Positions 24,364-32,564 of a stretch of DNA of 64,000 nt are shown here, one piece after another (the first letter of the stretch is position 1; each line of letters starts with the position of its first letter). The DNA is from Prevotella sp. GTDB taxonomy: Bacteria; Bacteroidota; Bacteroidia; Bacteroidales; Bacteroidaceae. The notes under the pieces were generated by a model. It saw only the letters and a list, made by a program, of their open reading frames with translations, searched no databases and was not told the origin of the DNA. The DNA lies in NCBI GenBank assembly GCA_016291495.1, contig JAEEXI010000002.1, forward strand, positions 1 to 64,000, in the 5' to 3' direction. Position numbers and translations under genes: made by a program.

Positions 24364-25107
24364 TATTTTACCCAAAATCCTGAACATAAAAAATAGGGTT
24401 CAAAAGCCGATGGGAAAAGCGTTTTTTCTCTTTTTTCCCCCTCTAGAATTTGCTTGTTTTTGACGATTTGGTCGATTGTTCTGAATCCTTTAAAATTTTG
24501 CAAATTTCGTCATTTTTGAAGCAAAAAATTTAGTGTTAACGTTTGGTTGCGTTTTGTTCTGTTGATTTGCATTTGTAAACAGGTGGAAAAATGTAAATCA
24601 GTTTTGAAATGCAAAACGTGCAATCTTTGCATTTGTAGCGCATTTTTAGAGCTAAAATGTAGGTTTACAAATCGAAATAACGTCTAAAAATACGGCGTAT
24701 CATGCATATTCGCAAAGAGTATTCTTGTGTAAGTTGTTAAAAACGAGGTATTTATATCATTTTATTTATGTAAAGAATGCATAATTTGCAGGTTTTTAGC
24801 AAACTAAACTTGCATATAATAGTCGCAAACCCTTTGTTTACGACAATTAATGAATTTAAAGCCAATTAGTTAGCAAATATTACTCAATTATTTTGCGAGT
24901 TTTATTTAGCAACACGAATTTAGAGTTTACAAATCAACATCTGTTTTTTAAAACCTAATCGGTTAGGTTTACAAATATTAAAATCAAAACATGAACTTTT
25001 AAGATTAAAATTTTCGTTATAAATGTTGTGGGTTTGAAAAATTTGTTTTATCTTTGTAAAGTGAATGAAAAACTGGCATTTTTGCCCAAAAATGACTTGA
25101 CGAGTAA
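24364..25107 (+). promoter_or_regulatory. Long AT-rich operator-like region before the XRE gene
   Basis: No gene is seen in about 740 bases. The 9-mer TTTACAAAT occurs at 24664, 24926 and 24968, with its reverse complement at 24571. TTTGCATTTGTA occurs at 24566 and 24626, exactly 60 bases apart. A palindrome AAACCTAATCGGTTAGGTTT spans 24951-24970 and abuts the last TTTACAAAT. A -7 element, TATCTTTG (25049-25056), serves the XRE gene. The repeats look like binding sites, possibly for the XRE protein itself. A replication-origin-like or silenced region is an alternative. Confidence 0.5.
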
Positions 25108-25566
25108 ATGAAAGACAGAATTAAACGCATTATGGATGAGCAGCACATGAGTCAACAAGTGTTTGCTGATTTTATTGGTTTGTCACCCGCAACCTTGAGT
25201 AGTATCTTCAATGGAAGGACCCGCCCCACCCTGAATGTGGTCGAGGCGATCAAAAATAAACTCCCTTCGATCAGTACTGATTGGCTTCTGATGGGCGTCG
25301 GAAATATGTATATATCCCCTTCTACAGGCGATTCTACGGCTTCTGATGCCTCCCAAAATTCGACTGTTGAACAGATGATAGACTTCGATCAGCCCGTTTT
25401 GGGACCTTCTGGAGCCCCATTTTCGCAGGGTGTACATAATACACCATTGGAAAATGCTCCTAAAATTGTGAAAATAATTGACAAAGAGCCTCGAAAAGTG
25501 ACAGAAATACGGGTCTATTATGATGATCAGACCTATGAGACATTTGTTCCGGCAAAGTCTAAATGA
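25108..25566 (+). CDS. XRE-family helix-turn-helix regulator
   Basis: The 152-residue protein has an N-terminal Cro/CI-type HTH (about 1-65): 'MSQQVFADFIGLSPATLSSIFNGRTRPTLNVVEAI' contains the turn and recognition helix. The following 'STDWLLMGVGNMY' is typical of a Bacteroidota XRE family. A disordered Ser/Asp-rich linker and a short C-terminal beta segment ('ITEIRVYYDDQTYETFV'-like) follow. It probably binds the repeats in the long region upstream and regulates itself. It is monocistronic and ends at a strong terminator. Confidence 0.85.
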   Translation: MKDRIKRIMDEQHMSQQVFADFIGLSPATLSSIFNGRTRPTLNVVEAIKNKLPSISTDWLLMGVGNMYISPSTGDSTASDASQNSTVEQMIDFDQPVLGPSGAPFSQGVHNTPLENAPKIVKIIDKEPRKVTEIRVYYDDQTYETFVPAKSK

Positions 25567-25598
25567 GAACACATTTGTTTGTGTTCTCGTTTTTTTTT
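25565..25598 (+). terminator. Terminator of the XRE gene
   Basis: GAGAACACA (25565-25573) pairs with TGTGTTCTC (25580-25588) and is followed by G and T9. The stop codon overlaps the first base of the stem. Confidence 0.9.
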
Positions 25599-25639
25599 CG
25601 TAATTTCGCACTCAAATTCTATATTACTCGACATTCGCA

Positions 25640-25787
25640 TGTAAGACTTGCTCAGTCTTTAGAGGTGAGTGGAGAGAGGTAAGAGGTTAGAGAATAGCTG
25701 GATAAACTTAGAAAAATATAGGTAAAAAGGGAGTGTCAGAAGTAATCTCTCACCTCTCACCACTTACCTCTCACCTCTAGAAGTAGA
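25640..25787. repeat. Low-complexity CTCACCT/AGGTGAG inverted tracts
   Basis: An AGAGGTGAG/GAGAGAGGTAAGAGG tract at about 25660-25690 is roughly the reverse complement of the CTCTCACCTCTCACC tract at 25745-25782. The right tract shares an exact 21-base string (25741-25761) with the interior of queH (53723-53743), and a related tract lies between slyD and aroC (28756-28784). This is a dispersed simple-sequence family. Confidence 0.6.
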
Positions 25788-25832
25788 GAATGTGAAACAT
25801 GCGAAACTTGAATTCTATATTATATAAGGAAT

Positions 25833-26609
25833 ATGAGGAAATTTATTCTTGATTTGACAGTCAAACAGGCGGAGCGCATCAGTCCTAAGCATGTACTTCT
25901 TCGTTTGACTGCTGAAAAACCCCTTCCTGACATGCTTCCAGGACAGTTTGTCGAAGTCCGTGTGGATGGTTCTGAGACCACTTTCCTGCGTCGTCCCATC
26001 TCCATCAATTTCGTGGATAAGACCCATAACGAATTATGGCTTATGGTGGCGATGATAGGTGACGGAACCCGTCGGATGGGCGAATTGGTGGCAGGTGATA
26101 TCGTCAACTGTGTATTGCCGCTGGGTAATGGTTTTACGATGCCTACACAGGCTGCTGAACGTATCCTGCTCGTAGGCGGAGGCGTTGGCGTGGCTCCTTT
26201 GCTGTATATGGGTGCTGAGATGAAGAAAGCAGGTATTGAACCCACCTTCCTCTTGGGAGCCCGTACCAAAGCTGATTTGTTGGAAATCGACCTGTTCCGC
26301 CAGTATGGACGCGTTTTCATTACCACGGAAGACGGTTCTGAGGGCGAGAAAGGCTTTGTGACGAATCATTCCGTGTTGCAGAAAGAGCGTTTCGACCGCA
26401 TAGTCACCTGTGGTCCCAAGCCGATGATGGTGGCTGTAGCCCGTTATGCCAGGCAGGCTGACATCGATTGCGAGGCTTCATTAGAGAATATGATGGCTTG
26501 TGGTTTGGGAGCCTGTCTGTGTTGTGTAGAGAAAACCACGAAGGGCAACCTCTGTGTATGTAAGGAAGGCCCAGTATTTAACGTAAAACAGTTGTTATGG
26601 CAGATTTAA
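25833..26609 (+). CDS. pyrK: Dihydroorotate dehydrogenase electron transfer subunit
   Basis: The 258-residue protein is a ferredoxin-reductase-like FAD/2Fe-2S protein. The FAD region has 'FLRRPISI' (about 51-58), the nucleotide region has '[17 protein letters not shown]' (about 110-126). The C-terminal cysteine cluster 'CGLGACLCC' with a further Cys about 12 residues on binds the 2Fe-2S centre. PyrK passes electrons from PyrD to NAD+. It overlaps pyrD by 13 bases, so the two subunits are made together. Confidence 0.93.
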   Translation: MRKFILDLTVKQAERISPKHVLLRLTAEKPLPDMLPGQFVEVRVDGSETTFLRRPISINFVDKTHNELWLMVAMIGDGTRRMGELVAGDIVNCVLPLGNGFTMPTQAAERILLVGGGVGVAPLLYMGAEMKKAGIEPTFLLGARTKADLLEIDLFRQYGRVFITTEDGSEGEKGFVTNHSVLQKERFDRIVTCGPKPMMVAVARYARQADIDCEASLENMMACGLGACLCCVEKTTKGNLCVCKEGPVFNVKQLLWQI

Positions 26610-27505
26610 GTGTCAAGATAGGTCGTCTGTCGCTGAAGAATCCAGTGATGACGGCATCAGGAACCTTCGGTTATGGCTTGGAGTTTGCAGACTTCATCCC
26701 TCTGGATGGTCTGGGTGGTATCATTGTGAAGGGTACCACGCTGAATCCCCGTGAGGGCAATGATTATCCGCGTATGGCAGAGACGCCACAGGGTATGTTG
26801 AACTGCGTGGGACTCCAGAACAAGGGAGTTGACTATTTCTGTGAGCATATCTATCCGCAGATCAAGGATATCGATACGAATATGATTGTCAATGTCAGTG
26901 GTTCCTCTCCAGAGGATTATGCGGAGTGTGCTGCCCGTATTGATGCGCTGGAAAAGATTCCCGCTATCGAACTGAATATATCCTGTCCCAATGTGAAAGA
27001 CGGCGGAATGGCCTTCGGAGTCACTTGTGCAGGGGCGGAGAGTGTGGTGAAGGCTGTCCGTGAGCGTTATCACAAGACGTTGATTGTCAAGCTCTCGCCC
27101 AATGTGACGAATATTGCGGAGATAGCCCGTGCCTGTGAGGCGCAGGGTGCCGACAGCGTCTCTCTGATCAATACGCTGATGGGTATGGCGATTGATATTG
27201 AGAAACGTCGTCCTGTCCTGAGTATCAATACGGGCGGATTAAGTGGTCCTGCCGTTAAACCCGTTGCTTTGCGTATGGTGTGGCAAGTTGCCAAAGCCGT
27301 CAAGATACCTGTTGTCGGCTTGGGAGGCATCATGAATGCAAGAGATGCCATCGAGTTCTTTATGGCTGGTGCTACAGCGATAGAGATAGGTACCGCCAAC
27401 TTCATTGATCCTGCCGTTACCATCAAGGTGCGTGATGGTATCAACGACTGGCTCGACAGTCATGGATGCCGTTCTATTACGGAGGTGATTGGGTGTTTGG
27501 AATAA
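26597..27505 (+). CDS. pyrD: Dihydroorotate dehydrogenase B, catalytic subunit
   Basis: The 302-residue protein is the class 1B enzyme: '[13 protein letters not shown]' (about 14-26) and '[13 protein letters not shown]' (about 125-137). '[10 protein letters not shown]' supplies the FMN lysine, and '[28 protein letters not shown]' completes the FMN site. The catalytic Cys is expected in the loop near 'GAESV' or 'NCVGLQN'. It oxidises dihydroorotate to orotate in pyrimidine synthesis and needs PyrK, encoded in overlap upstream. Confidence 0.94.
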   Translation: MADLSVKIGRLSLKNPVMTASGTFGYGLEFADFIPLDGLGGIIVKGTTLNPREGNDYPRMAETPQGMLNCVGLQNKGVDYFCEHIYPQIKDIDTNMIVNVSGSSPEDYAECAARIDALEKIPAIELNISCPNVKDGGMAFGVTCAGAESVVKAVRERYHKTLIVKLSPNVTNIAEIARACEAQGADSVSLINTLMGMAIDIEKRRPVLSINTGGLSGPAVKPVALRMVWQVAKAVKIPVVGLGGIMNARDAIEFFMAGATAIEIGTANFIDPAVTIKVRDGINDWLDSHGCRSITEVIGCLE

Positions 27506-27607
27506 AAAAACTTGAGAGCAGTCAAACCGACTGCTCTCAACCAACACAAAAACTAAACTAGACTTAACTAAAGCATATCCGGATTTTCACAAACCCTCTT
27601 GATAGCA
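27505..27607 (-). ncRNA. Candidate minus-strand small RNA of about 100 nt
   Basis: A consensus promoter on the minus strand (27612-27642) should start a transcript near 27607. The RNA would end at a hairpin with a 12-bp stem (27512-27523/27529-27540, TTGAGAGCAGTC and complement), followed on the minus strand by a T7 run (27504-27510). No ORF of note lies inside. The hairpin could also terminate aroC transcripts. The 3' end abuts the pyrD stop codon on the opposite strand. The function is unknown. Confidence 0.6.
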
Positions 27608-27611
27608 ATTG

Positions 27612-27642
27612 CAAAGATAGTATAATATTTTTGAACACCAAA
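27612..27642 (-). promoter_or_regulatory. Promoter of the candidate small RNA
   Basis: On the minus strand TTTG (27642-27639), a 19-base spacer and TATCTTTG (27619-27612) give a full consensus. The next start codon in that direction is absent. Confidence 0.7.
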
Positions 27643-27680
27643 AGATTTTTGCATTTTTTTTATATGTTAATGCAAAAAAC

Positions 27681-28754
27681 CTATAATTTCGTGGTTTTGT
27701 TCAATAGATAATAGTCCAAAATGGTCATTGCTGCCATCGATTCCACGATGGGTACGGCACGAGGCAGCACGCAAGGGTCGTGGCGTCCTTTTGCCGTCAG
27801 TTTAGCGGCATTGCCATGAATATCGATGGTGTCCTGTTCGCGGAGTAGGGTAGCCACAGGCTTGAAGGCCACGCGGAAATAGATGTCCTGTCCGTTACTG
27901 ATGCCGCCCTGTATGCCCCCGCTGTGATTGGTGAGTGTGTCAACCTGTCCCTCACGGCTCACAAATACGTCGTTCTGTTCTGAGCCGCGTGCTGTCACGC
28001 CATCGAAGCCCTCTCCGTATTCAAATCCCTTCACGGCATTGATACTGAGCATAGCAGCGCCTAGGGCAGCATGCAGCTTGTCAAACTCAGGGTTTCCCAA
28101 TCCTGCGGGACAGCCTTTCACCACACAGGTGATGACTCCTCCGATGGTGTCGCCTTCCGCCTTCAATTGGGTAATCAGCTGGGCCATCTCTTCTGCCTTT
28201 GTGGGGTCAGGACAGCGCACGGCATTCGTCTCTGTCAATGAGAGGTCGTATTTCCGATAGTCACGATCCAGACGGATATCCCCCACCTGTGAGGTATATG
28301 CCTGAATCTGTATGTCCACCTGTCGGAGCGCCAGTTTGGCAAGTGCACCAGCTACTACGCGGCTGATGGTGATACGTGCTGACGACCTGCCGCCGCCACG
28401 ATGGTCACGATGTCCATATTTATAAGAATAGGTATAGTCGGCATGTGAGGGACGGAACAGTTCGCGCATATTCTCATAGTCCTGGGAGTGTTGGTTGGTA
28501 TTGCGCACTACGAAGCCGATGGGGCAACCCGTGCTGCGACCCTCAAACACACCGCTGAGCAGTTCTACCACATCCTCCTCCTGTCTGCTGGTCGTGATAC
28601 TGCTCTGTCCTGGACGACGACGATTCAGTTCGCTCTGGATGAAGTCCAGGTCGATCTCGATGCCCGCAGGCATACCGTCCACGACGCCGCCAATGGCCTC
28701 GCCGTGACTCTCTCCGAATGTCGTCAGTGTGAATATGTTGCCAAAAGTGTTCAT
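27681..28754 (-). CDS. aroC: Chorismate synthase
   Basis: The 357-residue enzyme shows '[16 protein letters not shown]' at the N terminus (about 12-27), the '[27 protein letters not shown]' FMN/substrate region (about 98-124) and the C-terminal '[15 protein letters not shown]' motif. It converts EPSP to chorismate, the branch point used by the Phe/Tyr operon elsewhere in this window. The start at 28754 (MNTFGN) is the normal N terminus; an ATG at 28766 lies in a repeat tract and is rejected. It follows slyD by 30 bases. Confidence 0.95.
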   Translation of the reverse strand: MNTFGNIFTLTTFGESHGEAIGGVVDGMPAGIEIDLDFIQSELNRRRPGQSSITTSRQEEDVVELLSGVFEGRSTGCPIGFVVRNTNQHSQDYENMRELFRPSHADYTYSYKYGHRDHRGGGRSSARITISRVVAGALAKLALRQVDIQIQAYTSQVGDIRLDRDYRKYDLSLTETNAVRCPDPTKAEEMAQLITQLKAEGDTIGGVITCVVKGCPAGLGNPEFDKLHAALGAAMLSINAVKGFEYGEGFDGVTARGSEQNDVFVSREGQVDTLTNHSGGIQGGISNGQDIYFRVAFKPVATLLREQDTIDIHGNAAKLTAKGRHDPCVLPRAVPIVESMAAMTILDYYLLNKTTKL

Positions 28755-28755
28755 T

Positions 28756-28784
28756 CTACCTCTCACCTCTTACCTCTCACCTCT
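28756..28784. repeat. CTCACCTCTTACCTCTCACC-type tract between slyD and aroC
   Basis: The whole slyD-aroC spacer consists of this tract. It belongs to the same family as 25741-25782 and the tract inside queH. On the minus strand it is purine-rich (AGAGGTGAGAGG) and could serve as a ribosome-binding region for aroC. Confidence 0.6.
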
Positions 28785-29381
28785 TTAATGACAGTGCCCG
28801 CAGTCACAGCCGTTTCCGTGCTCGTGTCCGCAGTGGTCGCCGCAGTCGCCGCCACAGTGGTCGTGGTCGCATCCGCAGCCGCATCCGCCACTCATGCGAT
28901 TGATCATGCCCTGAATTTCCTCGTTGGTTGCCTCACGGTTTTCCAGTACCTTTCCTGCAAAATGCAAGGTCTCGCCAGCCAGCGGATGGTTCAGGTCAAC
29001 TTTCACCTTCTCCTCGCCAATCTCCACGATTTTGCCGTAGAAGTGGTTACCGTCCTCGTTCTGCAGGGGCACGATAGCGTCAACGTAGATATGTTCGTGG
29101 TCGAAGTGGCCGTTGATGCTGAAAATCTCGCGATCCAGTTCCACTACGCGCTCTGCCACATAGTCGCCATAGGCCTCCTCTTTGTCCAGCGAGAACTCAT
29201 AGTCCTCTCCCTTGGGCACGTCAATCAGTTTCTTCTCAAAGGCATCCAGTGCGATGCCGAAACCACTAATAAAGTGGAAAGGCTGCTCTGCAGTGGCCTC
29301 TTCCACCATCTCTCTGCCGTTGTCGCCATCTACGTACAGACGGTAGCTTACGGCAATGTATTTATTTGGATTATTACTCAT
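28785..29381 (-). CDS. slyD: FKBP-type peptidyl-prolyl isomerase, SlyD-like
   Basis: The 198-residue protein has an FKBP core split by an insert-in-flap domain (about 70-125, 'EEAYGDYVAERVVELDREIF'), 'NHPLAGETLHFAGKV' (about 133-147), and a metal-binding tail of His and Cys (about 165-198, 'GGCGCGCDHDHC', ending 'CGHCH'). SlyD is a cytosolic chaperone/prolyl isomerase that also binds nickel and other metals. It is upstream of aroC on the same strand. Confidence 0.93.
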   Translation of the reverse strand: MSNNPNKYIAVSYRLYVDGDNGREMVEEATAEQPFHFISGFGIALDAFEKKLIDVPKGEDYEFSLDKEEAYGDYVAERVVELDREIFSINGHFDHEHIYVDAIVPLQNEDGNHFYGKIVEIGEEKVKVDLNHPLAGETLHFAGKVLENREATNEEIQGMINRMSGGCGCGCDHDHCGGDCGDHCGHEHGNGCDCGHCH

Positions 29382-29497
29382 AGTCTGTTTAATTCACAAT
29401 TTGGCTGCGAAGGTACGAATTTATTTTGAAATAGGCAAATGTTTTTTTGACGGAGGTCAAGAAAAGGGACTGTTTCCGCACACAGAACGTTAAAAAG

Positions 29498-29529
29498 TTT
29501 GGTAGGTATCCAATTTTGCCGTACCTTTG
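29498..29529 (+). promoter_or_regulatory. Promoter of the long-leader small secreted protein
   Basis: TTTG (29498-29501), a 20-base spacer and TACCTTTG (29522-29529). The start codon it serves is 260 bases downstream. Confidence 0.75.
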
Positions 29530-29789
29530 CCGTCGCATTGGAGATGCAACGGCGATTGCGGGCTGCGGCTCAGCATAGCTCGAGCAAGTCTCGGCTCTAC
29601 ATTCACCTTGCACCGCAATTGCATCGTCAATCAGAGAAATCTGGGCGACTAAGGTAATAAGAGCTTTACCCGTTAAAAGGGAAAGTAGCGTAAGCCGAGA
29701 GGGCTGCGTATTTAGGATAACATTATTAATTAAAAGTAAGGGCAGAATTAATACAACTGCTCCGAGTAAAGAAAAGAAAGGGTAACGAA
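29530..29789 (+). ncRNA. Long structured 5' leader or small RNA
   Basis: About 255 bases without a clear ORF separate the promoter from the ATG at 29790. Pairings readable by eye include GATGCA/TGCATC (29543-29548/29620-29625) stacked on ATTGCGG/CCGCAAT (29555-29561/29613-29619). These enclose GCTG/CAGC (29562-29574) and CGAG/CTCG (29581-29593) hairpins; an ACCC-GTTAAAA-GGG hairpin lies near 29668-29681. There is no terminator before the gene, so a 5' UTR (stability or regulatory leader) is more likely than a separate RNA. The class is not recognised. Confidence 0.5.
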
Positions 29790-30149
29790 ATGAAAAGATT
29801 GTTTTTAACAGTAGTAGCTATGTTGAGCATGACGCTCACATTTGCTGGAAATGAGAACATGAACAGTGTTAACAATGCTGAGGCTTACAATCTGAACGTC
29901 AATATGACACAGTTGGGTAAGGCACTCAAGCTTGCTGACGACCAGAAAGAGGCTGTGGCTGAGATTCACAAGACATTCTGTGCCGAGATGATGTTCGCCA
30001 CACAGTATGGCAAAGAGGAGCGCGACGCTCGCATCGATGCTGCCATCAAGAAGGATCTGGGCTTCATGAACTACGTTCTGAGCCGTGATCAATACAAGAA
30101 GTACGTCATGCTGCTCAACATCACGATGGCCAATCGCGGTCTGAAGTAA
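29790..30149 (+). CDS. Small secreted protein of unknown function
   Basis: The 119-residue protein has a signal peptide (MKRLFLTVVAMLSMTLTFA) and a helical mature part of about 100 residues, 'ALKLADDQKEAVAEIHKTFCAEM' then 'SRDQYKKYVMLLNITMANRGL'. The repeated 'L..D.Q' and 'LS..QY.KY' pattern recalls small periplasmic helical proteins such as the Spy/CpxP group, but no signature is complete. I associate this family with Prevotella and relatives. A consensus promoter, a long leader, AAAGAAAGGG before the ATG and a strong terminator suggest high, regulated expression. Confidence 0.8.
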   Translation: MKRLFLTVVAMLSMTLTFAGNENMNSVNNAEAYNLNVNMTQLGKALKLADDQKEAVAEIHKTFCAEMMFATQYGKEERDARIDAAIKKDLGFMNYVLSRDQYKKYVMLLNITMANRGLK

Positions 30150-30180
30150 GCAATTAATAAGAAATTTAAGAAAGGATTTT

Positions 30181-30214
30181 CGGGCAAAGTTTTGTACTTT
30201 GCCCGATTTTTTTT
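30181..30214 (+). terminator. Terminator of the small secreted protein gene
   Basis: CGGGCAAAG (30181-30189) pairs with CTTTGCCCG (30197-30205), followed by A and T8. The loop contains the TTTG that acts as the -33 element of the next promoter. Confidence 0.9.
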
Positions 30215-30221
30215 ATTTTTG
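30191..30221 (+). promoter_or_regulatory. M48 protease promoter nested in the upstream terminator
   Basis: TTTG (30191-30194), a 19-base spacer and TATTTTTG (30214-30221). The -33 element lies in the terminator loop and the -7 element begins in its T run. Confidence 0.65.
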
Positions 30222-30248
30222 CAATCAGAAAACAAACAACCGAATGAT

Positions 30249-31151
30249 ATGAAACACTTAAAATCAATTCTTTTTGTAGTCGTGGCGCTGATTCTGGTCA
30301 GTTGCGGAACGACCAAGACAGTGCCCATTACAGGTCGTAAACAGAACCTGGTGGTGAGCGATGGTGAGATGCTGAGTCTTGCGACACAGCAGTATACTGA
30401 CTATATGAAGACGGCCAAGCCTTCGACGAATCAGGCGAATACCGCTATGGTGAAAAGGGTAGGGCAGCGACTGGCCACAGCCGTGGAGACCTATCTGAAG
30501 AATAACGGTATGGCCGAGGACGTGCAGTATTATAAGTGGCAGTTCAACCTGGTACAGGACCAGAGCGTGAATGCCTGGTGTATGCCTGGCGGACTGATCT
30601 GTGTGTTTGAGGGCTTGCTGCCTGTGACGCAGGATGAGCCGTCGCTGGCCATCGTACTGGGTCATGAGATTGCCCATGCTGTTGCCAGACACTCTGCCGA
30701 GCAGTACAGCACGCAGTATCGCCAGCAGTACGGAATGCAGATTGGCTCTGCCGTAGCAGGCGTCCTGGGAGCCAGCAGTACCGCAGTGTCGGTAGGACAG
30801 AGCATCCTCTCGTCAGGCCTGCAGTTGCAGAACCTGCACTACTCCCGTAATCACGAGAGCGAGGCCGACCATCTAGGACTTATCTTTGCCGCTATGGCTG
30901 GATACGACCCGCAGGTGGCAGTGGGCTTCTGGCAGCGTATGTCAGCAGCCGGCTCCAGCAAGAAGACCTCAGAGTTCCTGAGCAGTCACCCTTCTGACGC
31001 GACACGTATCAAGCAGATTCAGGGATGGATGCCTGAGGCACAGAAGTACTATCAGGCCTCAGGTGGCGCGAGCACGAAGTCTTCATCTTCGAAGACTACG
31101 ACTCCCAAGACCACGAAGACCATCAAGATTTCATCCAAAAAGAAGAAGTAA
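30249..31151 (+). CDS. M48-family metalloprotease lipoprotein
   Basis: The 300-residue protein has a lipoprotein signal with lipobox 'ILVSC' (Cys about 18). It carries the zinc motif HEIAH (His139, Glu140, His143) and the third ligand Glu205 in 'HESEADHLG'. This is the LoiP/YcaL/BepA-type periplasmic protease family, which handles misassembled outer-membrane proteins. The C terminus is a Ser/Thr/Lys-rich tail of about 35 residues. I chose the ATG at 30249, which follows the nested promoter and gives the lipoprotein signal. The C1B peptidase gene starts 3 bases after its stop, so the two are co-transcribed. Confidence 0.92.
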   Translation: MKHLKSILFVVVALILVSCGTTKTVPITGRKQNLVVSDGEMLSLATQQYTDYMKTAKPSTNQANTAMVKRVGQRLATAVETYLKNNGMAEDVQYYKWQFNLVQDQSVNAWCMPGGLICVFEGLLPVTQDEPSLAIVLGHEIAHAVARHSAEQYSTQYRQQYGMQIGSAVAGVLGASSTAVSVGQSILSSGLQLQNLHYSRNHESEADHLGLIFAAMAGYDPQVAVGFWQRMSAAGSSKKTSEFLSSHPSDATRIKQIQGWMPEAQKYYQASGGASTKSSSSKTTTPKTTKTIKISSKKKK

Positions 31152-31154
31152 GTT

Positions 31155-32552
31155 ATGAGAAAGACCCTGATACTCTTGTCTGCGGCATATGCCCTGACAA
31201 TGACGGCCCAGACAGCTGGCGGAGGCATCTCTTCCCAGATGCTCCAGCAGATGGAACAGCAGTATGCTGCCCAGCCCGCCAACAAGGCGTTGCGTAATGC
31301 CATAGCCTCGAATGCGATAGACAACTTGACGAAGAACCAGGCGAATGCGGGCGAGCTGGATACCTATTTCAGCATCGACACGAAGAAGCAGTCGATTCAC
31401 GACCAGAAGTCGAGCGGACGCTGCTGGATGTTCAGTGGACTGAATGTGCTGCGCTCCAATTTCGCTAAGCGTACTGACTCGCTGACGGTAGAGTATTCTC
31501 AGGCCTACCTGTTCTTCTACGACCAGTTGGAGAAGTCGAACCTCTTCCTGCAAGGCGTCATCGATACCGCCAAGGAGCCTATTGACGCCCAGCGCGTACA
31601 GTTCTTCTTCAAACATCCGATTGGCGATGGCGGCACGTTCTGCGGTGTCTCCGACTTGGCGGAGAAATACGGCCTGGTGCCGATGTCCGTACAGCCAGAG
31701 ACCTTCTCGGCAGAGAGCACTTCCCGTATGGCAGCCATCATCAAGTCGAAGCTCCGTGAGTATGGCTTGCAACTGCGTCAGATGGTGGCCGACGGCAAGA
31801 AACCTGCTGATATCCAGAAAGCCAAGGAAAAGGCCCTGAGCCAGATCTACGGCATGCTTGCCCTCACCCTGGGAGAGCCCGTCAAGGAGTTTACCTATGC
31901 CTTCAAGGACAAGAACGGCAAGCAGCTGACACAGGCCAAGCGCTACACACCGAAGTCGTTCTATGAGGAAACGGTGGGCGGCCCCATCAACGGCACCTTC
32001 ATCATGGTGATGAACGACCCCCGTCGCCCCTATTACAAGACGTTTGAGGTGGAGTACGATCGCCATACCTACGATGGCCATAACTGGAAATACCTTAACC
32101 TGCCGATGGACGATATCGAGCAGCTCGCCATCGCCTCGCTGAAAGACGGTCGCAAGCTCTATTCCAGCTATGACGTAGGTAAGCAGCTCGACCGCAAGCG
32201 CGGCTATGCCGATACGGAGAATTTCGACTATGCGTCGCTGTTCAACACCACCTTCGGCATGACGAAGGCGGAGCGCATCAGTACCTTCGACAGCGGCTCT
32301 ACCCATGCGATGACCCTCACGGCTGTCAATCTCGATGCCAACGGCAAGGCCGACAAATGGAAGGTGGAGAACTCGTGGGGTGCCTCTTGGGGCCAGTCGG
32401 GTTGCCTGATCATGACCGACCGCTGGTTCCGCGAGTATATGTTCCGTCTCGTCGTCAACAAGAAATACGTCTCCGACAAGCTTCTGAAAGACTATGAGCA
32501 GAAGCCTGTCATGGTGATGCCTGAGGATCCGCTGTTCATGGAGGACCGTTAG
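31155..32552 (+). CDS. Exported bleomycin-hydrolase-type (C1B) aminopeptidase
   Basis: The 465-residue protein belongs to the PepC/bleomycin hydrolase family: catalytic Cys90 in 'SSGRCWMFSGLN', His384 in 'DSGSTHAMTL' and Asn406 in 'VENSWGASWG'. The family forms hexameric cage aminopeptidases, usually in the cytosol. Here an N-terminal signal peptide (about 1-18, 'KTLILLSAAYALTMTAQ') suggests export, as is common in Bacteroidota. It lies directly after the M48 protease and 12 bases before a further secreted protein, forming a small envelope-proteolysis operon. Confidence 0.92.
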   Translation: MRKTLILLSAAYALTMTAQTAGGGISSQMLQQMEQQYAAQPANKALRNAIASNAIDNLTKNQANAGELDTYFSIDTKKQSIHDQKSSGRCWMFSGLNVLRSNFAKRTDSLTVEYSQAYLFFYDQLEKSNLFLQGVIDTAKEPIDAQRVQFFFKHPIGDGGTFCGVSDLAEKYGLVPMSVQPETFSAESTSRMAAIIKSKLREYGLQLRQMVADGKKPADIQKAKEKALSQIYGMLALTLGEPVKEFTYAFKDKNGKQLTQAKRYTPKSFYEETVGGPINGTFIMVMNDPRRPYYKTFEVEYDRHTYDGHNWKYLNLPMDDIEQLAIASLKDGRKLYSSYDVGKQLDRKRGYADTENFDYASLFNTTFGMTKAERISTFDSGSTHAMTLTAVNLDANGKADKWKVENSWGASWGQSGCLIMTDRWFREYMFRLVVNKKYVSDKLLKDYEQKPVMVMPEDPLFMEDR

Positions 32553-32564
32553 GATAAGCTTCAA

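Noticed and set aside
28488..29429. Plus-strand ORF of 313 codons
   Set aside because: It is antisense to slyD and the 5' part of aroC, both with clear motifs; open frame is explained by the codon use of the real genes.
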